DNA from: Candidatus Poseidoniaceae archaeon
GTDB taxonomy: Archaea > Thermoplasmatota > Poseidoniia > Poseidoniales > Poseidoniaceae
Direction of reading: 5' to 3'
Length of the DNA stretch: 8,902 nucleotides
NCBI GenBank assembly: GCA_030741455.1
Contig: JASLVI010000055.1
Coordinates: 1-8,902, forward strand
Positions 1 through 7,954 of the stretch are shown in pieces (within the stretch, counting starts at the first letter, position 1; every line of letters begins with the position of its first letter). The translations under genes were made by a program, and so were the position numbers. The notes beneath the pieces are model-generated. The model saw only the letters and a list, made by a program, of their open reading frames with translations, was not told where the DNA came from and ran no database searches.

Positions 1-3000
1 CGGCCTTTGACCACAGATGTTCTCGAACCTCGGATGGATGTTCAACTTCTCCTCATCGACAATGCTCGTCATATGAGCGATGTTCGTTCAGAACTTTCAG
101 AAATTTCTGGTTTGGAAGTAAGAGAATACGTTTCTCCTTCAGGCTTGATGGTTCAGGGAACAGCACCTGCTTTGCTTGCAGTGCAAAACGAGCCCGCTGT
201 CATTGCTCAATGGGATGTACCCCTTGCAATGTTCCTCGACGATACCTTGCTCGATGCAATGATGTTTGAAGATGGAATTGAAGCGATTCAAGACCAAGAA
301 GTTCGTCTTGAAGGTTGGTGGAGTGATCAGCAAATCGATGATGTTACAATTGCTGATTCTGACGGAAATACAATCCAACAATCGCTTTCACAGGTTGCTG
401 CACTTGCCCTCAAAGATGCAACACATCTTGATCAAGGACAGTACCGTGGGAACCTGGCGGTCGACAACATTCTCGATATCGTTCGACAACCTTCCGTGAT
501 GTGGCTACGGTTCGAACCGCAGATGACGATCGATAACGACCAATCGAAAAATCACATGAAGATCAATACGATGCGCTCGTATTTCACCACCGATCTTGAC
601 GGCTCTGGCCAAATCGTCGCAGTCGCTGATTCAGGCTTGGATGAAGATCATGGTGATTTTGGTACACGTGTTGTCGGAAATTATGACGTGATTGGCGATG
701 GTTCAACCGCAGACAAGCACTCGGGTCATGGAACACACGTTTCTTGTACAGTACTTGGTGATGGAAGCAAGGGCGGTTATGCAGGAGTTGCTCCAGACGC
801 TGAACTGTATTTTCAAGCAATGGAAAACGACAATACAGGTAATTTTGTCTCACCTTCATTGAACTATTTGCTCAATACTGCATACAACGCCGGAGCAAGA
901 ATTCACACAAATTCGTGGGGTTCTGCAGCCACCTCGACACAGGGTGAATACACTTCAGAGGCTGAAGCAGTCGATGATCGTTCATTCAATTACGATAAAG
1001 TTAGCAACGGTCAAGAAGGACTTACAATTCTGTTTGCAGCTGGAAATGATGGGCCAGGTGCTGGAACAGTTGGTTCACCATCAACTGCAAAGAACGTGGT
1101 AACGGTAGGAAATCACCAAGCACGATACAGTGGTGCACCTGACAATCTCATGTCAGGTTCATCACGCGGTCCGACCGATGATGGACGCATCAAACCTGAC
1201 ATTATCGCTCCTGGTGGCTACGTACGTTCTTGTCGAGCACAAGAAGCACAAGACATCGGTGGTTCAAGTTGGCAATCGACATGGTATCTTGAGTATACAG
1301 GAACATCGATGGCAACACCAAATGCTGCTGGTGCGGCAACACTGATTCGAGAATATCTCATGGAAATTGCACAGCGGCCATCGCCTCAGGGTGCACTTGT
1401 CAAGGCGCTTCTTGTCCTTGGTGCAACGGACATCAATGCTCGTGACATTCCAAACAATGACGAGGGTTGGGGGCGAGTCAATCTCAAAGAAACGCTTGCA
1501 CCTTCACAAGGTCGTGGAATCTGGGTTGATGACCGCTCTGTGTTAACCAGTTCTGGTGCATCAAAATCCTACGTCTTCAATGTCACATATGCCAATTCAC
1601 AACTGAAAGCAGTTCTTGCATGGTCCGATTATCGAGGTAGCCGATTTGCCAGTAAGGCGTTGGTCAACGATCTTGATCTTGAAGTTGAATCGCCTGATGG
1701 AACAGTCTACCTTGGAAACGATTTCGCCAATGGGCGCTCCACCACAGGAGGGTCAAAGGACGACATCAACAATCTCGAAGTCGTTCTCATCGATATGGCG
1801 ATGAAAGGTATCTGGACTGTACGCGTCAAGGATGCCTACCATGCTGGTAGCGGAGCACAGCCATTTGCCATTGCAGTTTCAGGACAAGGTGTCAACGATT
1901 TGCGACCAGATCCACAGGTTGTTGTCAACTCGATGCTGTTGAACGTCACAATCCCTCAGGTTGGCGATCAGGTTCGCCTTACTACTGAAGTGTTCAACGG
2001 AGGTAACATCAAGGCGGAATCCGTTGATCTTGCATTTATGGTCGATGGGACGGAACTGGATAGAATCACACTTGACATCAATCCAGGCGCAAGCCGCCAA
2101 TCGACATGGTATTGGACGCCTCAACAATCAGGAGTGACAACGCTTGAACTTCTCATCGATCCTGATGATACGATTGAAGAAATACGAGAAAACAACAACG
2201 TGTTGACAAAAATTGTCGATGTGACTGCACCGGGCGTCAAAGTTACTGCGGATCAAACTTCACGGCAAGTTGAATTTGCTTCACAAACGACTTCAACTTG
2301 GAATCTAACACTAGAGAATACAGCACTTCTCGAGACAAATGCTTCGATTGATGCCATTGGTGTGTATCTCGATTCAGATGGAACAGAAATGCCATGGTAT
2401 CTTGGAATGACCGCATCGAACTTTACACTTCAAGGGAAAGCAACGGCCGATGTTTCTTTGACCGTGGTATATCCTGAAGCACCTGAACCGGGCCAATACC
2501 GCATCGATATTGTTGGTCTTGATGTTGACAATGGAATCACGTACCCGCTCTCGCTTTATCTCCATGTTCTGGATATTCCAGAATTCCGAATTGAATATGA
2601 CTACACCGTTGTTCCAGTCCATCCGGCAAACCCAACCAATCTTACCGTTCGAGTTTACAACGATGGAAATACGGAAATTGGTTACGATCTTTTCCTGCAA
2701 GCACCAGCGGGCTGGAGTGCTGGATTTACCGACTTGAGCAACGATCCTGGTGCAACATCGGGTTCAACTGGATTGATTGCAAAAGGTGGACAAATGGATG
2801 TTAGCATGCAATTCACACCACCTCAAGTCTCTACCGCAGCGGGCACATCACGCATGGTCACGCTTACTGCAATTTCACAGACCGAACCATCACAAACCTG
2901 GGAAGTTGACATTCCAATCGAAGTCATGGAGGTGCGAGAAGTCGAACTCATCCTTGAGTCCGATTTAGGAACGCCTCGTCCAGATGCATTGCTCAACCTC

Positions 3001-4218
3001 CTGTTTACGATTGAAAATCGTGGTAACGTGGATATGACGCTTGTGCCGAGTTTGTCCTTGCCAACAGGATGGTCTTCTCAAACACCATTGCAATCCATTG
3101 AAATGGGTTGGACTGAACAATCGAAGAATATCCTCATTTCAATTCAAGGAAATGGCAATGCACTCTCTGGTCCAATTCAATTGAATCTCGATGTTGGTGC
3201 CCAACGCTTTAGTTGGTCGGGTGTTATTGACGTGCTTAAACTTCCACAACCATCGCTAACATTCTCCGAATTGGCATTCGAAAATGGCGAAACATTCGAT
3301 CATCCGTTTGGACCTGGGTTCCACCCACCTGGTCAGGAGATGACGTTCACATGGTTGTTGATCAATGAAGCCGATGTTGCTTGGAGCCCATCAATTTCCA
3401 CCTCGCTATCACAAGGCGTATTTGGTGAATGTTCTGATGTTTCGACCGTCGCCGATGATGTTGTTCCAGTCGTTTGTTCGATCATTCTTCCACTGACGCT
3501 TGAAGTTGGTTCCCAACCATCGTTTTCCTTCACTTTGTATGATGATGATGTTTCCCTAACTGAGGGAACGACCATGCTCGTAGCCGAACAACGTAGTATT
3601 GAATGGGAAATTACGGGTCTATCGAGCCTTGACGATACGGGCTCTGGAACAATTCAGGTTCGCGTCTTGAATACGGGCAACGTTGCCCTTTCTCACCAAC
3701 TTCTCCTTGAGACCTCAAAGGGTCTTGAAGCATCGATTGTTGGCGAGGATATTGTGAATGCAGTTGCAGGAGATTCCCAACAATTTTCAATCCAACTAAC
3801 AGGTACGTCGAAGGGTTCGCAACAACTCTCACTCCAACTTTCTGGAATTCAAGAAGTGGAGGCTTCCTTCACAACGATTGATATTGAGATTTCTGCAACC
3901 TTTGATGATGCTGAATCGAAAGGAAACACTGCCTTGATCGTAGGATCTGGAATTGCGCTTATTGTCGGTCTCTTGGTCGTTTTGCTCATCCTTCGAACAA
4001 AGGGTGCGAAGCAACAGCAACCTGCGCTTTCTCCTCTCATTCAACCACCATCACAACAACCTGTACCAACATGTTGGTCATGCAGATCTCCCATCCTTGG
4101 CCCAATGAAAGGTTGCCCTAGTTGTGGTGCAAGATACCATGCAGACATTCCATCCTGCCAATCGGTCGATACATGCACAAATTGTGGCGCTTCATCCGAA
4201 GGCTTCGTTTCGGCATGA
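1..4218 (+). CDS. Membrane-anchored subtilisin-family (S8) protease with CARDB/Ig-like modules and a cytosolic C4HC3 zinc domain, 5' end missing
   Basis: Surface serine endopeptidase. The frame is open at the left edge, so the signal peptide and true start probably lie outside; residues here are counted from the TTG at position 7, which has no visible ribosome site. Residues 10-185 look like two inhibitory propeptide-type domains. The catalytic domain (about 198-497) has Asp208 in AVADSGLD, His241 in GHGTHV, oxyanion Asn347 in AAGNDGP and Ser434 in TGTSMATP, so it should be active. A jelly-roll domain follows (about 505-628, with NDLDLEVESPDG), then a CARDB domain (636-739, ending ENNN) and about five Ig/NEW3-like modules to 1298. 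A transmembrane helix spans about 1309-1329. The cytosolic tail ends in Cys1356, 1359, 1370, 1373, His1378, Cys1384, 1390 and 1393. Topology is thus outside protease, inside zinc module. It may digest proteins at the cell surface; the substrate is unknown. The family call is firm; the role of the tail is inferred. Confidence 0.95.
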   Translation, partial: RPLTTDVLEPRMDVQLLLIDNARHMSDVRSELSEISGLEVREYVSPSGLMVQGTAPALLAVQNEPAVIAQWDVPLAMFLDDTLLDAMMFEDGIEAIQDQEVRLEGWWSDQQIDDVTIADSDGNTIQQSLSQVAALALKDATHLDQGQYRGNLAVDNILDIVRQPSVMWLRFEPQMTIDNDQSKNHMKINTMRSYFTTDLDGSGQIVAVADSGLDEDHGDFGTRVVGNYDVIGDGSTADKHSGHGTHVSCTVLGDGSKGGYAGVAPDAELYFQAMENDNTGNFVSPSLNYLLNTAYNAGARIHTNSWGSAATSTQGEYTSEAEAVDDRSFNYDKVSNGQEGLTILFAAGNDGPGAGTVGSPSTAKNVVTVGNHQARYSGAPDNLMSGSSRGPTDDGRIKPDIIAPGGYVRSCRAQEAQDIGGSSWQSTWYLEYTGTSMATPNAAGAATLIREYLMEIAQRPSPQGALVKALLVLGATDINARDIPNNDEGWGRVNLKETLAPSQGRGIWVDDRSVLTSSGASKSYVFNVTYANSQLKAVLAWSDYRGSRFASKALVNDLDLEVESPDGTVYLGNDFANGRSTTGGSKDDINNLEVVLIDMAMKGIWTVRVKDAYHAGSGAQPFAIAVSGQGVNDLRPDPQVVVNSMLLNVTIPQVGDQVRLTTEVFNGGNIKAESVDLAFMVDGTELDRITLDINPGASRQSTWYWTPQQSGVTTLELLIDPDDTIEEIRENNNVLTKIVDVTAPGVKVTADQTSRQVEFASQTTSTWNLTLENTALLETNASIDAIGVYLDSDGTEMPWYLGMTASNFTLQGKATADVSLTVVYPEAPEPGQYRIDIVGLDVDNGITYPLSLYLHVLDIPEFRIEYDYTVVPVHPANPTNLTVRVYNDGNTEIGYDLFLQAPAGWSAGFTDLSNDPGATSGSTGLIAKGGQMDVSMQFTPPQVSTAAGTSRMVTLTAISQTEPSQTWEVDIPIEVMEVREVELILESDLGTPRPDALLNLLFTIENRGNVDMTLVPSLSLPTGWSSQTPLQSIEMGWTEQSKNILISIQGNGNALSGPIQLNLDVGAQRFSWSGVIDVLKLPQPSLTFSELAFENGETFDHPFGPGFHPPGQEMTFTWLLINEADVAWSPSISTSLSQGVFGECSDVSTVADDVVPVVCSIILPLTLEVGSQPSFSFTLYDDDVSLTEGTTMLVAEQRSIEWEITGLSSLDDTGSGTIQVRVLNTGNVALSHQLLLETSKGLEASIVGEDIVNAVAGDSQQFSIQLTGTSKGSQQLSLQLSGIQEVEASFTTIDIEISATFDDAESKGNTALIVGSGIALIVGLLVVLLILRTKGAKQQQPALSPLIQPPSQQPVPTCWSCRSPILGPMKGCPSCGARYHADIPSCQSVDTCTNCGASSEGFVSA

Positions 4219-4257
4219 TTCGTGAACATCAAAGGGCATCCTTTTGATAGGTCAACG

Positions 4258-4285
4258 CCTCCCGCACAATGAAGGAGGGTCGACG
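4258..4285 (+). promoter_or_regulatory. Strong Shine-Dalgarno site with a facing anti-SD CCTCC upstream
   Basis: GGAGG at 4274-4278 lies seven bases before the ATG at 4286 and decides the start of the next gene over the longer TTG frame at 4244. CCTCC at 4258-4262 is perfectly complementary to it, with an 11-base loop between, so the RBS could be folded away in a five-pair hairpin. The 67-base spacer shows no convincing TATA box, which favours co-transcription with the protease gene. The RBS is clear; the hairpin is only a possibility. Confidence 0.6.
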
Positions 4286-7153
4286 ATGCAGCAAATGAAG
4301 CAAAAGAAACGCCTTGCAATTCTTTTGATTTCATTGATGATGTTCTCGATGTTGCCTCTTGTATCGCCTTTGGCTTCAGCTGATGGAGCAAGGGATGCGA
4401 ACATCCAAGTTACGGTAACTCCATCGGCCCAAACCATCAATCCTGGTGAAGCAGGAGAGTACACCGTGCGAGTTTACAATTCGGGTTCGAATGCTGTAAC
4501 CGTTCAGTTGAGTAGCGCTGAAGGACAAGATCAAGATTGCAGTGCATACACGTCGACCATCACACAAATCACAGGTCAAATCGATGCAGGATCATACGAA
4601 GAGGCGAGCATGAACATCTCACTTACGCAAACTGCAGAAGGCTCTTGCGAAACAACAGTTACCGCCAATGCTCAAGATGCACCCGAACCTCCTGAACCGC
4701 CTGGCCAACCAGCAACGGAGACAGCAACCGTTACTACCACAGCAGGCGATGGTTCAGGAAGTGCATTGTTTGGCGTTGATTTGTCAATGGAAGTATCCAG
4801 CAAAACATGGGGTGGTGAAGACACAACCGAATGGTCCTTGATCGTTGAAAACACTGGTCAACAAGAAGCAACCATTGATCTCTCAGTTACCGATGAAGAT
4901 GACGCTTCCGGGTGTTCATTCTCTGGCGGACTTTCTCCGGAACTTTCTGAAACAAGCGTAACACTTGACTCGGAAGAATCCACTGAAGTCATCGTTTCGC
5001 TTGAGGTGACCAATGAACAAGAAGCGGACAAGTATTGTTGGGAAGTAACAGGCACGGTTAACAGCGATCCTACTGGAAACTCAAGTGATTCACAAGCCTT
5101 TGATATCACCGTACCGGTCCTCAAGGAATGCAGCCTGTCGCTTTCAAAATCTTCCACGAATGTTCAACCCGGTGGAGAAGATACGATTATTGCAACGTTT
5201 ACCAACGAAGGAAACTCCGACTGGACCATACAGGCCACGTCCGCAGGTCCAAAGGCTGGTTGGATTACATTCGTTGGAGGCTCGAGTGGAACGCTTCCAT
5301 ACAACGGTGATGGAACCAAGGCATTCAACTTCAAAGTCAACCCTGATGACTCTGTTAACGCAGGAGAAGAGCAATCCGTTTTCATTCAAGGAAAAGATAG
5401 CGGACAAGTCAAGTGTAACGCAGAATTGATTGTCACCGTTGGCCAATCCTACGGGGCGATGATCACAATGGTGTCTTCTCAATTGAACAACATCGAACCA
5501 GGTACATCAGCAACAACCTCGGTAACGGTCGAGAACACCGGAAATGGCGTTGACACATTCCGAATTACACCCTCATCACTTCCGAGCGGTTGGTCCGTCG
5601 AATTAGAGGACTCAACTGTTACACTCGATTCAAAACATACGCCTAATCGAAAGGAAACGATTGACGTAACTGTGACACTACCGGAAGACGCATTAGCGAC
5701 TGAAGTTGTGAACATCGATCTTGCAGTCGCTCCAAATGCCGGAGGAGAGCCATACGACGACGTTACGCTTTCTGTCTCTGTTGCAGAAGTTCATGGATTC
5801 GAGGCGGACTCAACCGCACTTTCACAAACCGGTAAGGCTGGTAATGAGGTTAAATTCCCATTTAACATCGAGAACACAGGAAACGTTGAGGATCGTTTCA
5901 GATTGAGTGTGATTCAACAAACTGCATCTCCTGCATGGTCGTACTTCTTTGAGGATGAGGCTGGTAATCGTTTTACAGAAATCTCTGTGGATGCTCGCCA
6001 AACCAAATCGCTCTTTTTCATTGCAACAGTGACAGATTCCGATGAATATTCAACCTTCACGATGCGAATCACCAACAAGGATGATTCAAACAGCATTGAT
6101 GATGATGGCGATGGCATCCCAGACAACCAGCGCGAACTACGATTTACGGCATATCTCACAACTCGAGATTATGCCATGGATGTTCGCCTCGAAGAAGGTG
6201 GTCTCGATGGTCGAACCGGAGAATTGATTCTTGCTCCAGGCGATGAAGAGACGGTTGGAATGTGGATTCGAAACATGGGTAATGGCGATGATACTGCAAT
6301 CCTTGAATTGACTGGATTGAACGGCGTTGCAACGCGCACTGTGTATTCCAAGGGCTTGCCAATTGCAGCGAACAATGAGATCGATGTGCCATTTGGGTAT
6401 GGTATTTGGGATGAGAATAACAGCGTCTTCCTCTTGGACGCGTCGGGCTCACCTTACACGAAACCGTCAAAGGCACTTATGGAAGATTACATGGTGTTTG
6501 AGTTGAACATTACCCAAGGCCATGAAGCTCGACCTTACGAGATGTATCTCGAACTGAAGATCGAAGTCAATCAAGCGACCCTCACTGGTGAAGGAGGAAA
6601 TCTCTACATTGTGGTCACGAGCAAATCCAATGCAGCGAACCGAACTGGACAATCAACAGTCTCGGTAAGTGTTCAGAAGATTTTCGATTTGAACATCCTT
6701 GAACCAGAAACCACATCGTTTGATTTGGTTTATCCGCAAAGCATGTCGTTCACGGTTCAGATCCGAAATGATGGTAACATTGAGACAGAAACTGAGATTT
6801 TCTCTTCCGATAACCTGCGTGGATGGAAGATTGAATTGGAAGATCCTGCGGACGATTGTGAAATCATCAGTGTCTCTTCGCTTCTTTGTTCTATCGACAA
6901 GGGTGAAGTCAAGAACATCACTGTTGAAATCAAACCTCCATATGGTGCGGAATTAACCGACACCTTTGACTTCACTATTTCCGTTCAACCAGAGGATATC
7001 GGTGTCATCGGTCGAGAGAATCAACAATTCGAAGTCACTGGTCAAATTGAAGAAGGACTCTTTGGGCTTGCTGATGATACGACCTTAACGATGTTCGCAG
7101 GTGGCTTCCTTCTACTTGTAGGAATCATCTTTTTACTCAACCGCCGGCCATGA
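4286..7153 (+). CDS. Secreted, membrane-anchored multi-module beta-sandwich (NEW3/CARDB-like) surface protein
   Basis: A 955-residue cell-surface protein with no visible catalytic domain, probably structural, adhesive or binding. The ATG at 4286 is preferred because GGAGG precedes it and the protein then opens with a classic Sec signal: KQKKR at 5-9, a hydrophobic core at 10-29 and ASA at 30-32, with likely cleavage before Asp33. About seven Ig-like modules follow (roughly 38-130, 162-278, 279-390, 391-502, 503-626, 627-795, 796-912), many with the NEW3/CARDB hallmark of a V/I-ENTGN-type turn. A Pro/Glu-rich linker separates modules 1 and 2 (131-142). Module 5 carries a calcium-loop-like DDDGDGIPDNQ (605-615). 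All eight cysteines fall as pairs within modules 1, 2, 3 and 7, as expected for extracellular disulfides. A transmembrane helix at 933-951 ends in NRRP; no PGF sorting motif is seen. It follows the protease gene by 67 bases, and a shared surface function is inferred. It could equally be a cell-wall component unrelated to proteolysis. Confidence 0.9.
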   Translation: MQQMKQKKRLAILLISLMMFSMLPLVSPLASADGARDANIQVTVTPSAQTINPGEAGEYTVRVYNSGSNAVTVQLSSAEGQDQDCSAYTSTITQITGQIDAGSYEEASMNISLTQTAEGSCETTVTANAQDAPEPPEPPGQPATETATVTTTAGDGSGSALFGVDLSMEVSSKTWGGEDTTEWSLIVENTGQQEATIDLSVTDEDDASGCSFSGGLSPELSETSVTLDSEESTEVIVSLEVTNEQEADKYCWEVTGTVNSDPTGNSSDSQAFDITVPVLKECSLSLSKSSTNVQPGGEDTIIATFTNEGNSDWTIQATSAGPKAGWITFVGGSSGTLPYNGDGTKAFNFKVNPDDSVNAGEEQSVFIQGKDSGQVKCNAELIVTVGQSYGAMITMVSSQLNNIEPGTSATTSVTVENTGNGVDTFRITPSSLPSGWSVELEDSTVTLDSKHTPNRKETIDVTVTLPEDALATEVVNIDLAVAPNAGGEPYDDVTLSVSVAEVHGFEADSTALSQTGKAGNEVKFPFNIENTGNVEDRFRLSVIQQTASPAWSYFFEDEAGNRFTEISVDARQTKSLFFIATVTDSDEYSTFTMRITNKDDSNSIDDDGDGIPDNQRELRFTAYLTTRDYAMDVRLEEGGLDGRTGELILAPGDEETVGMWIRNMGNGDDTAILELTGLNGVATRTVYSKGLPIAANNEIDVPFGYGIWDENNSVFLLDASGSPYTKPSKALMEDYMVFELNITQGHEARPYEMYLELKIEVNQATLTGEGGNLYIVVTSKSNAANRTGQSTVSVSVQKIFDLNILEPETTSFDLVYPQSMSFTVQIRNDGNIETETEIFSSDNLRGWKIELEDPADDCEIISVSSLLCSIDKGEVKNITVEIKPPYGAELTDTFDFTISVQPEDIGVIGRENQQFEVTGQIEEGLFGLADDTTLTMFAGGFLLLVGIIFLLNRRP

Positions 7154-7165
7154 TTTGGCCGTTTT
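7145..7165 (+). terminator. Candidate hairpin terminator overlapping the stop codon
   Basis: CGGCCA (7145-7150) and TGGCCG (7157-7162 minus the final base, i.e. 7156-7161) form a perfect six-pair stem with a five-base loop, followed by TTTT at 7162-7165. The TGA stop of the surface protein lies in the loop. Archaeal termination relies mainly on T-runs, and this one is short, so the call is tentative. It sits in the convergent spacer before the oppositely oriented flavodoxin gene. I see nothing else in 7166-7220. Confidence 0.4.
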
Positions 7166-7220
7166 CCTCATCCTAGAAGTGGTTGGTTAACGCAATGATG
7201 TCAGATGGCTTGTCCAGCAC

Positions 7221-7679
7221 CTACTTTCCGGTGGATGAAGCAACCTTTTCCAGAACGATATCAATCCATTCTTCAGCCTCATCATCGTAGTCCGTATCAC
7301 AATCAATACGATCATGAAATCGCTTGCCGCCCTTCTTTTCTAACAATTCATCCCATTGAATGCCTGCCTCACAGAAAAGATCGAAAGCAGTATCGCCGAG
7401 TGCAAGAATAGCAAAATTAACAGCACTCAACGCATCTTCATTCAATTCTTCAACAGCGTCATACAAATCTTGAGCGTTGTCAGGTTGTTCGCCATCGCCC
7501 CACGTACTGACGACGATGATAAGATGATCCACAAGCTTGAGGTCATCGACCTCAACATCTTCCAAGCAGGCACATTTTGATTCAATATCAAATTCGCTTG
7601 CTTTGTTGTGTGCGTCCATGGCCAGAAGTTCAGAATTACCCGTTTCGGTTCCAAAACCAATGAGAAGAGTATGCGCCAT
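7221..7679 (-). CDS. Stand-alone flavodoxin of the CysJ/MioC FMN-domain type
   Basis: A 152-residue FMN-binding electron carrier, cytosolic. The phosphate loop is GTETGNSE (10-17). The two isoalloxazine loops are STWGDGEQPDNA (58-69, Trp60 expected to stack on the flavin) and LALGDTAFDLFCEAG (92-106, Phe99 at the second aromatic position). The C-terminal stretch GGKRFHDRIDCDTDYDDEAE (118-137) closely follows the end of the sulfite reductase flavoprotein/cytochrome P450 reductase FMN domain, so it belongs to that group rather than to short bacterial flavodoxins. No FAD/NADPH reductase domain is attached, as in MioC. The ATG directly abuts the TGA of the upstream Cys-rich gene, and GGTGG inside that gene serves as RBS, so translation is probably coupled. 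Shared control from the palindromic metal box upstream suggests it replaces ferredoxin when iron is scarce; that is an inference from flavodoxins in general. Its reductase and partner are unknown. Confidence 0.93.
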   Translation of the reverse strand: MAHTLLIGFGTETGNSELLAMDAHNKASEFDIESKCACLEDVEVDDLKLVDHLIIVVSTWGDGEQPDNAQDLYDAVEELNEDALSAVNFAILALGDTAFDLFCEAGIQWDELLEKKGGKRFHDRIDCDTDYDDEAEEWIDIVLEKVASSTGK

Positions 7680-7919
7680 TCAAGCCACCACCCTGGTTCT
7701 TTCGGGACATCCTTTGCAGGGGGCTTTTTTCTTCCGCTCGTATCGTTTACAACATCTTGATTTTACTTTCACCTTTGCTACTTCAATAATTTCAACAGTT
7801 TGTTTTTTTTGGCAAGAATTGGTACAACTAGAACAGTCGTTTTGATGGTTTAAACCATCCAATGAAATGGTTCCGTCGACCAAGTCGTCAAGCGTGAGAA
7901 CATCGGTTGCATCGCACAT
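7680..7919 (-). CDS. Small cysteine-rich protein, first gene of the metal-box flavodoxin operon
   Basis: A 79-residue protein of no family I recognise. Two halves are visible: an acidic N-terminus (MCDATDVLTLDDLVDG) and a basic, Cys-rich C-terminus. Cysteines are at 2, 29, 32, 36, 56, 57, 68 and 71, giving CSSCTNSC, a vicinal CC, and PCKGCP near the end, with KRYERKKK between. There is no signal peptide or membrane segment, so it should be cytosolic and could bind iron, zinc or an Fe-S cluster. Evidence that it is a real gene: its ATG is the first after a TATA box about 30 bases upstream, as for a nearly leaderless archaeal mRNA, and its stop TGA directly touches the flavodoxin ATG. Possible roles, all inferred, are redox partner of the flavodoxin, metal chaperone, or metal sensor. 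It contains an A8 run on the coding strand (T8 at 7803-7810). Confidence 0.75.
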   Translation of the reverse strand: MCDATDVLTLDDLVDGTISLDGLNHQNDCSSCTNSCQKKQTVEIIEVAKVKVKSRCCKRYERKKKAPCKGCPERTRVVA

Positions 7920-7931
7920 ATCATTCGCTAG

Positions 7932-7947
7932 TTTAGGGATGCCTAAA
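7932..7947. promoter_or_regulatory. DtxR/IdeR-like operator palindrome, copy 1 (promoter-proximal)
   Basis: TTTAGG-GATG-CCTAAA is a perfect six-base inverted repeat around four spacer bases. Its inner part, TTAGG-N4-CCTAA, equals the start of the DtxR/IdeR consensus (TTAGGTTAGCCTAA). It lies between the TATA box and the start codon of the Cys-rich gene, covering the predicted transcription start side. Repressor binding here would block polymerase. The regulator is not encoded in this window. Confidence 0.7.
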
Positions 7948-7954
7948 ATATTTA
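7944..7954 (-). promoter_or_regulatory. TATA box of the Cys-rich/flavodoxin operon
   Basis: On the minus strand this reads TAAATATTTTA, a good archaeal TATA element, formed by the abutting arms of the two palindromes. Its centre is about 30 bases before the ATG at 7919, so with the usual archaeal spacing transcription should start around 7922-7924, leaving only a few leader bases. No ribosome site would be needed for the first gene. TBP and the presumed repressor would compete for the same bases. Confidence 0.65.

Noticed and set aside
7..9. TTG at position 7 as true start of the protease
   Set aside because: The frame is open to the window edge, no ribosome site is visible and no signal peptide follows, although the protein must be exported.
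4244..4285. Longer start (TTG at 4244) for the multi-module surface protein
   Set aside because: It would put 14 mostly polar residues before the signal peptide and ignore the strong GGAGG ahead of the ATG at 4286.
4858..5157. Open frames opposite or inside the two large genes, such as 99-116 residue frames on the minus strand
   Set aside because: They have no ribosome sites, no recognisable domains and low-complexity composition that mirrors the real coding strand.
7040..7153. PGF-CTERM type archaeosortase signal at the end of the surface protein
   Set aside because: There is a helix followed by NRRP, but no PGF or similar tripartite motif before it; a plain membrane anchor is the simpler reading.
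7803..7810. A8 run in the coding strand of the Cys-rich gene as a programmed frameshift or slippage site
   Set aside because: Both alternative frames meet a stop within a few codons after the run, and the zero frame carries the remaining Cys motifs and reaches the flavodoxin junction cleanly.
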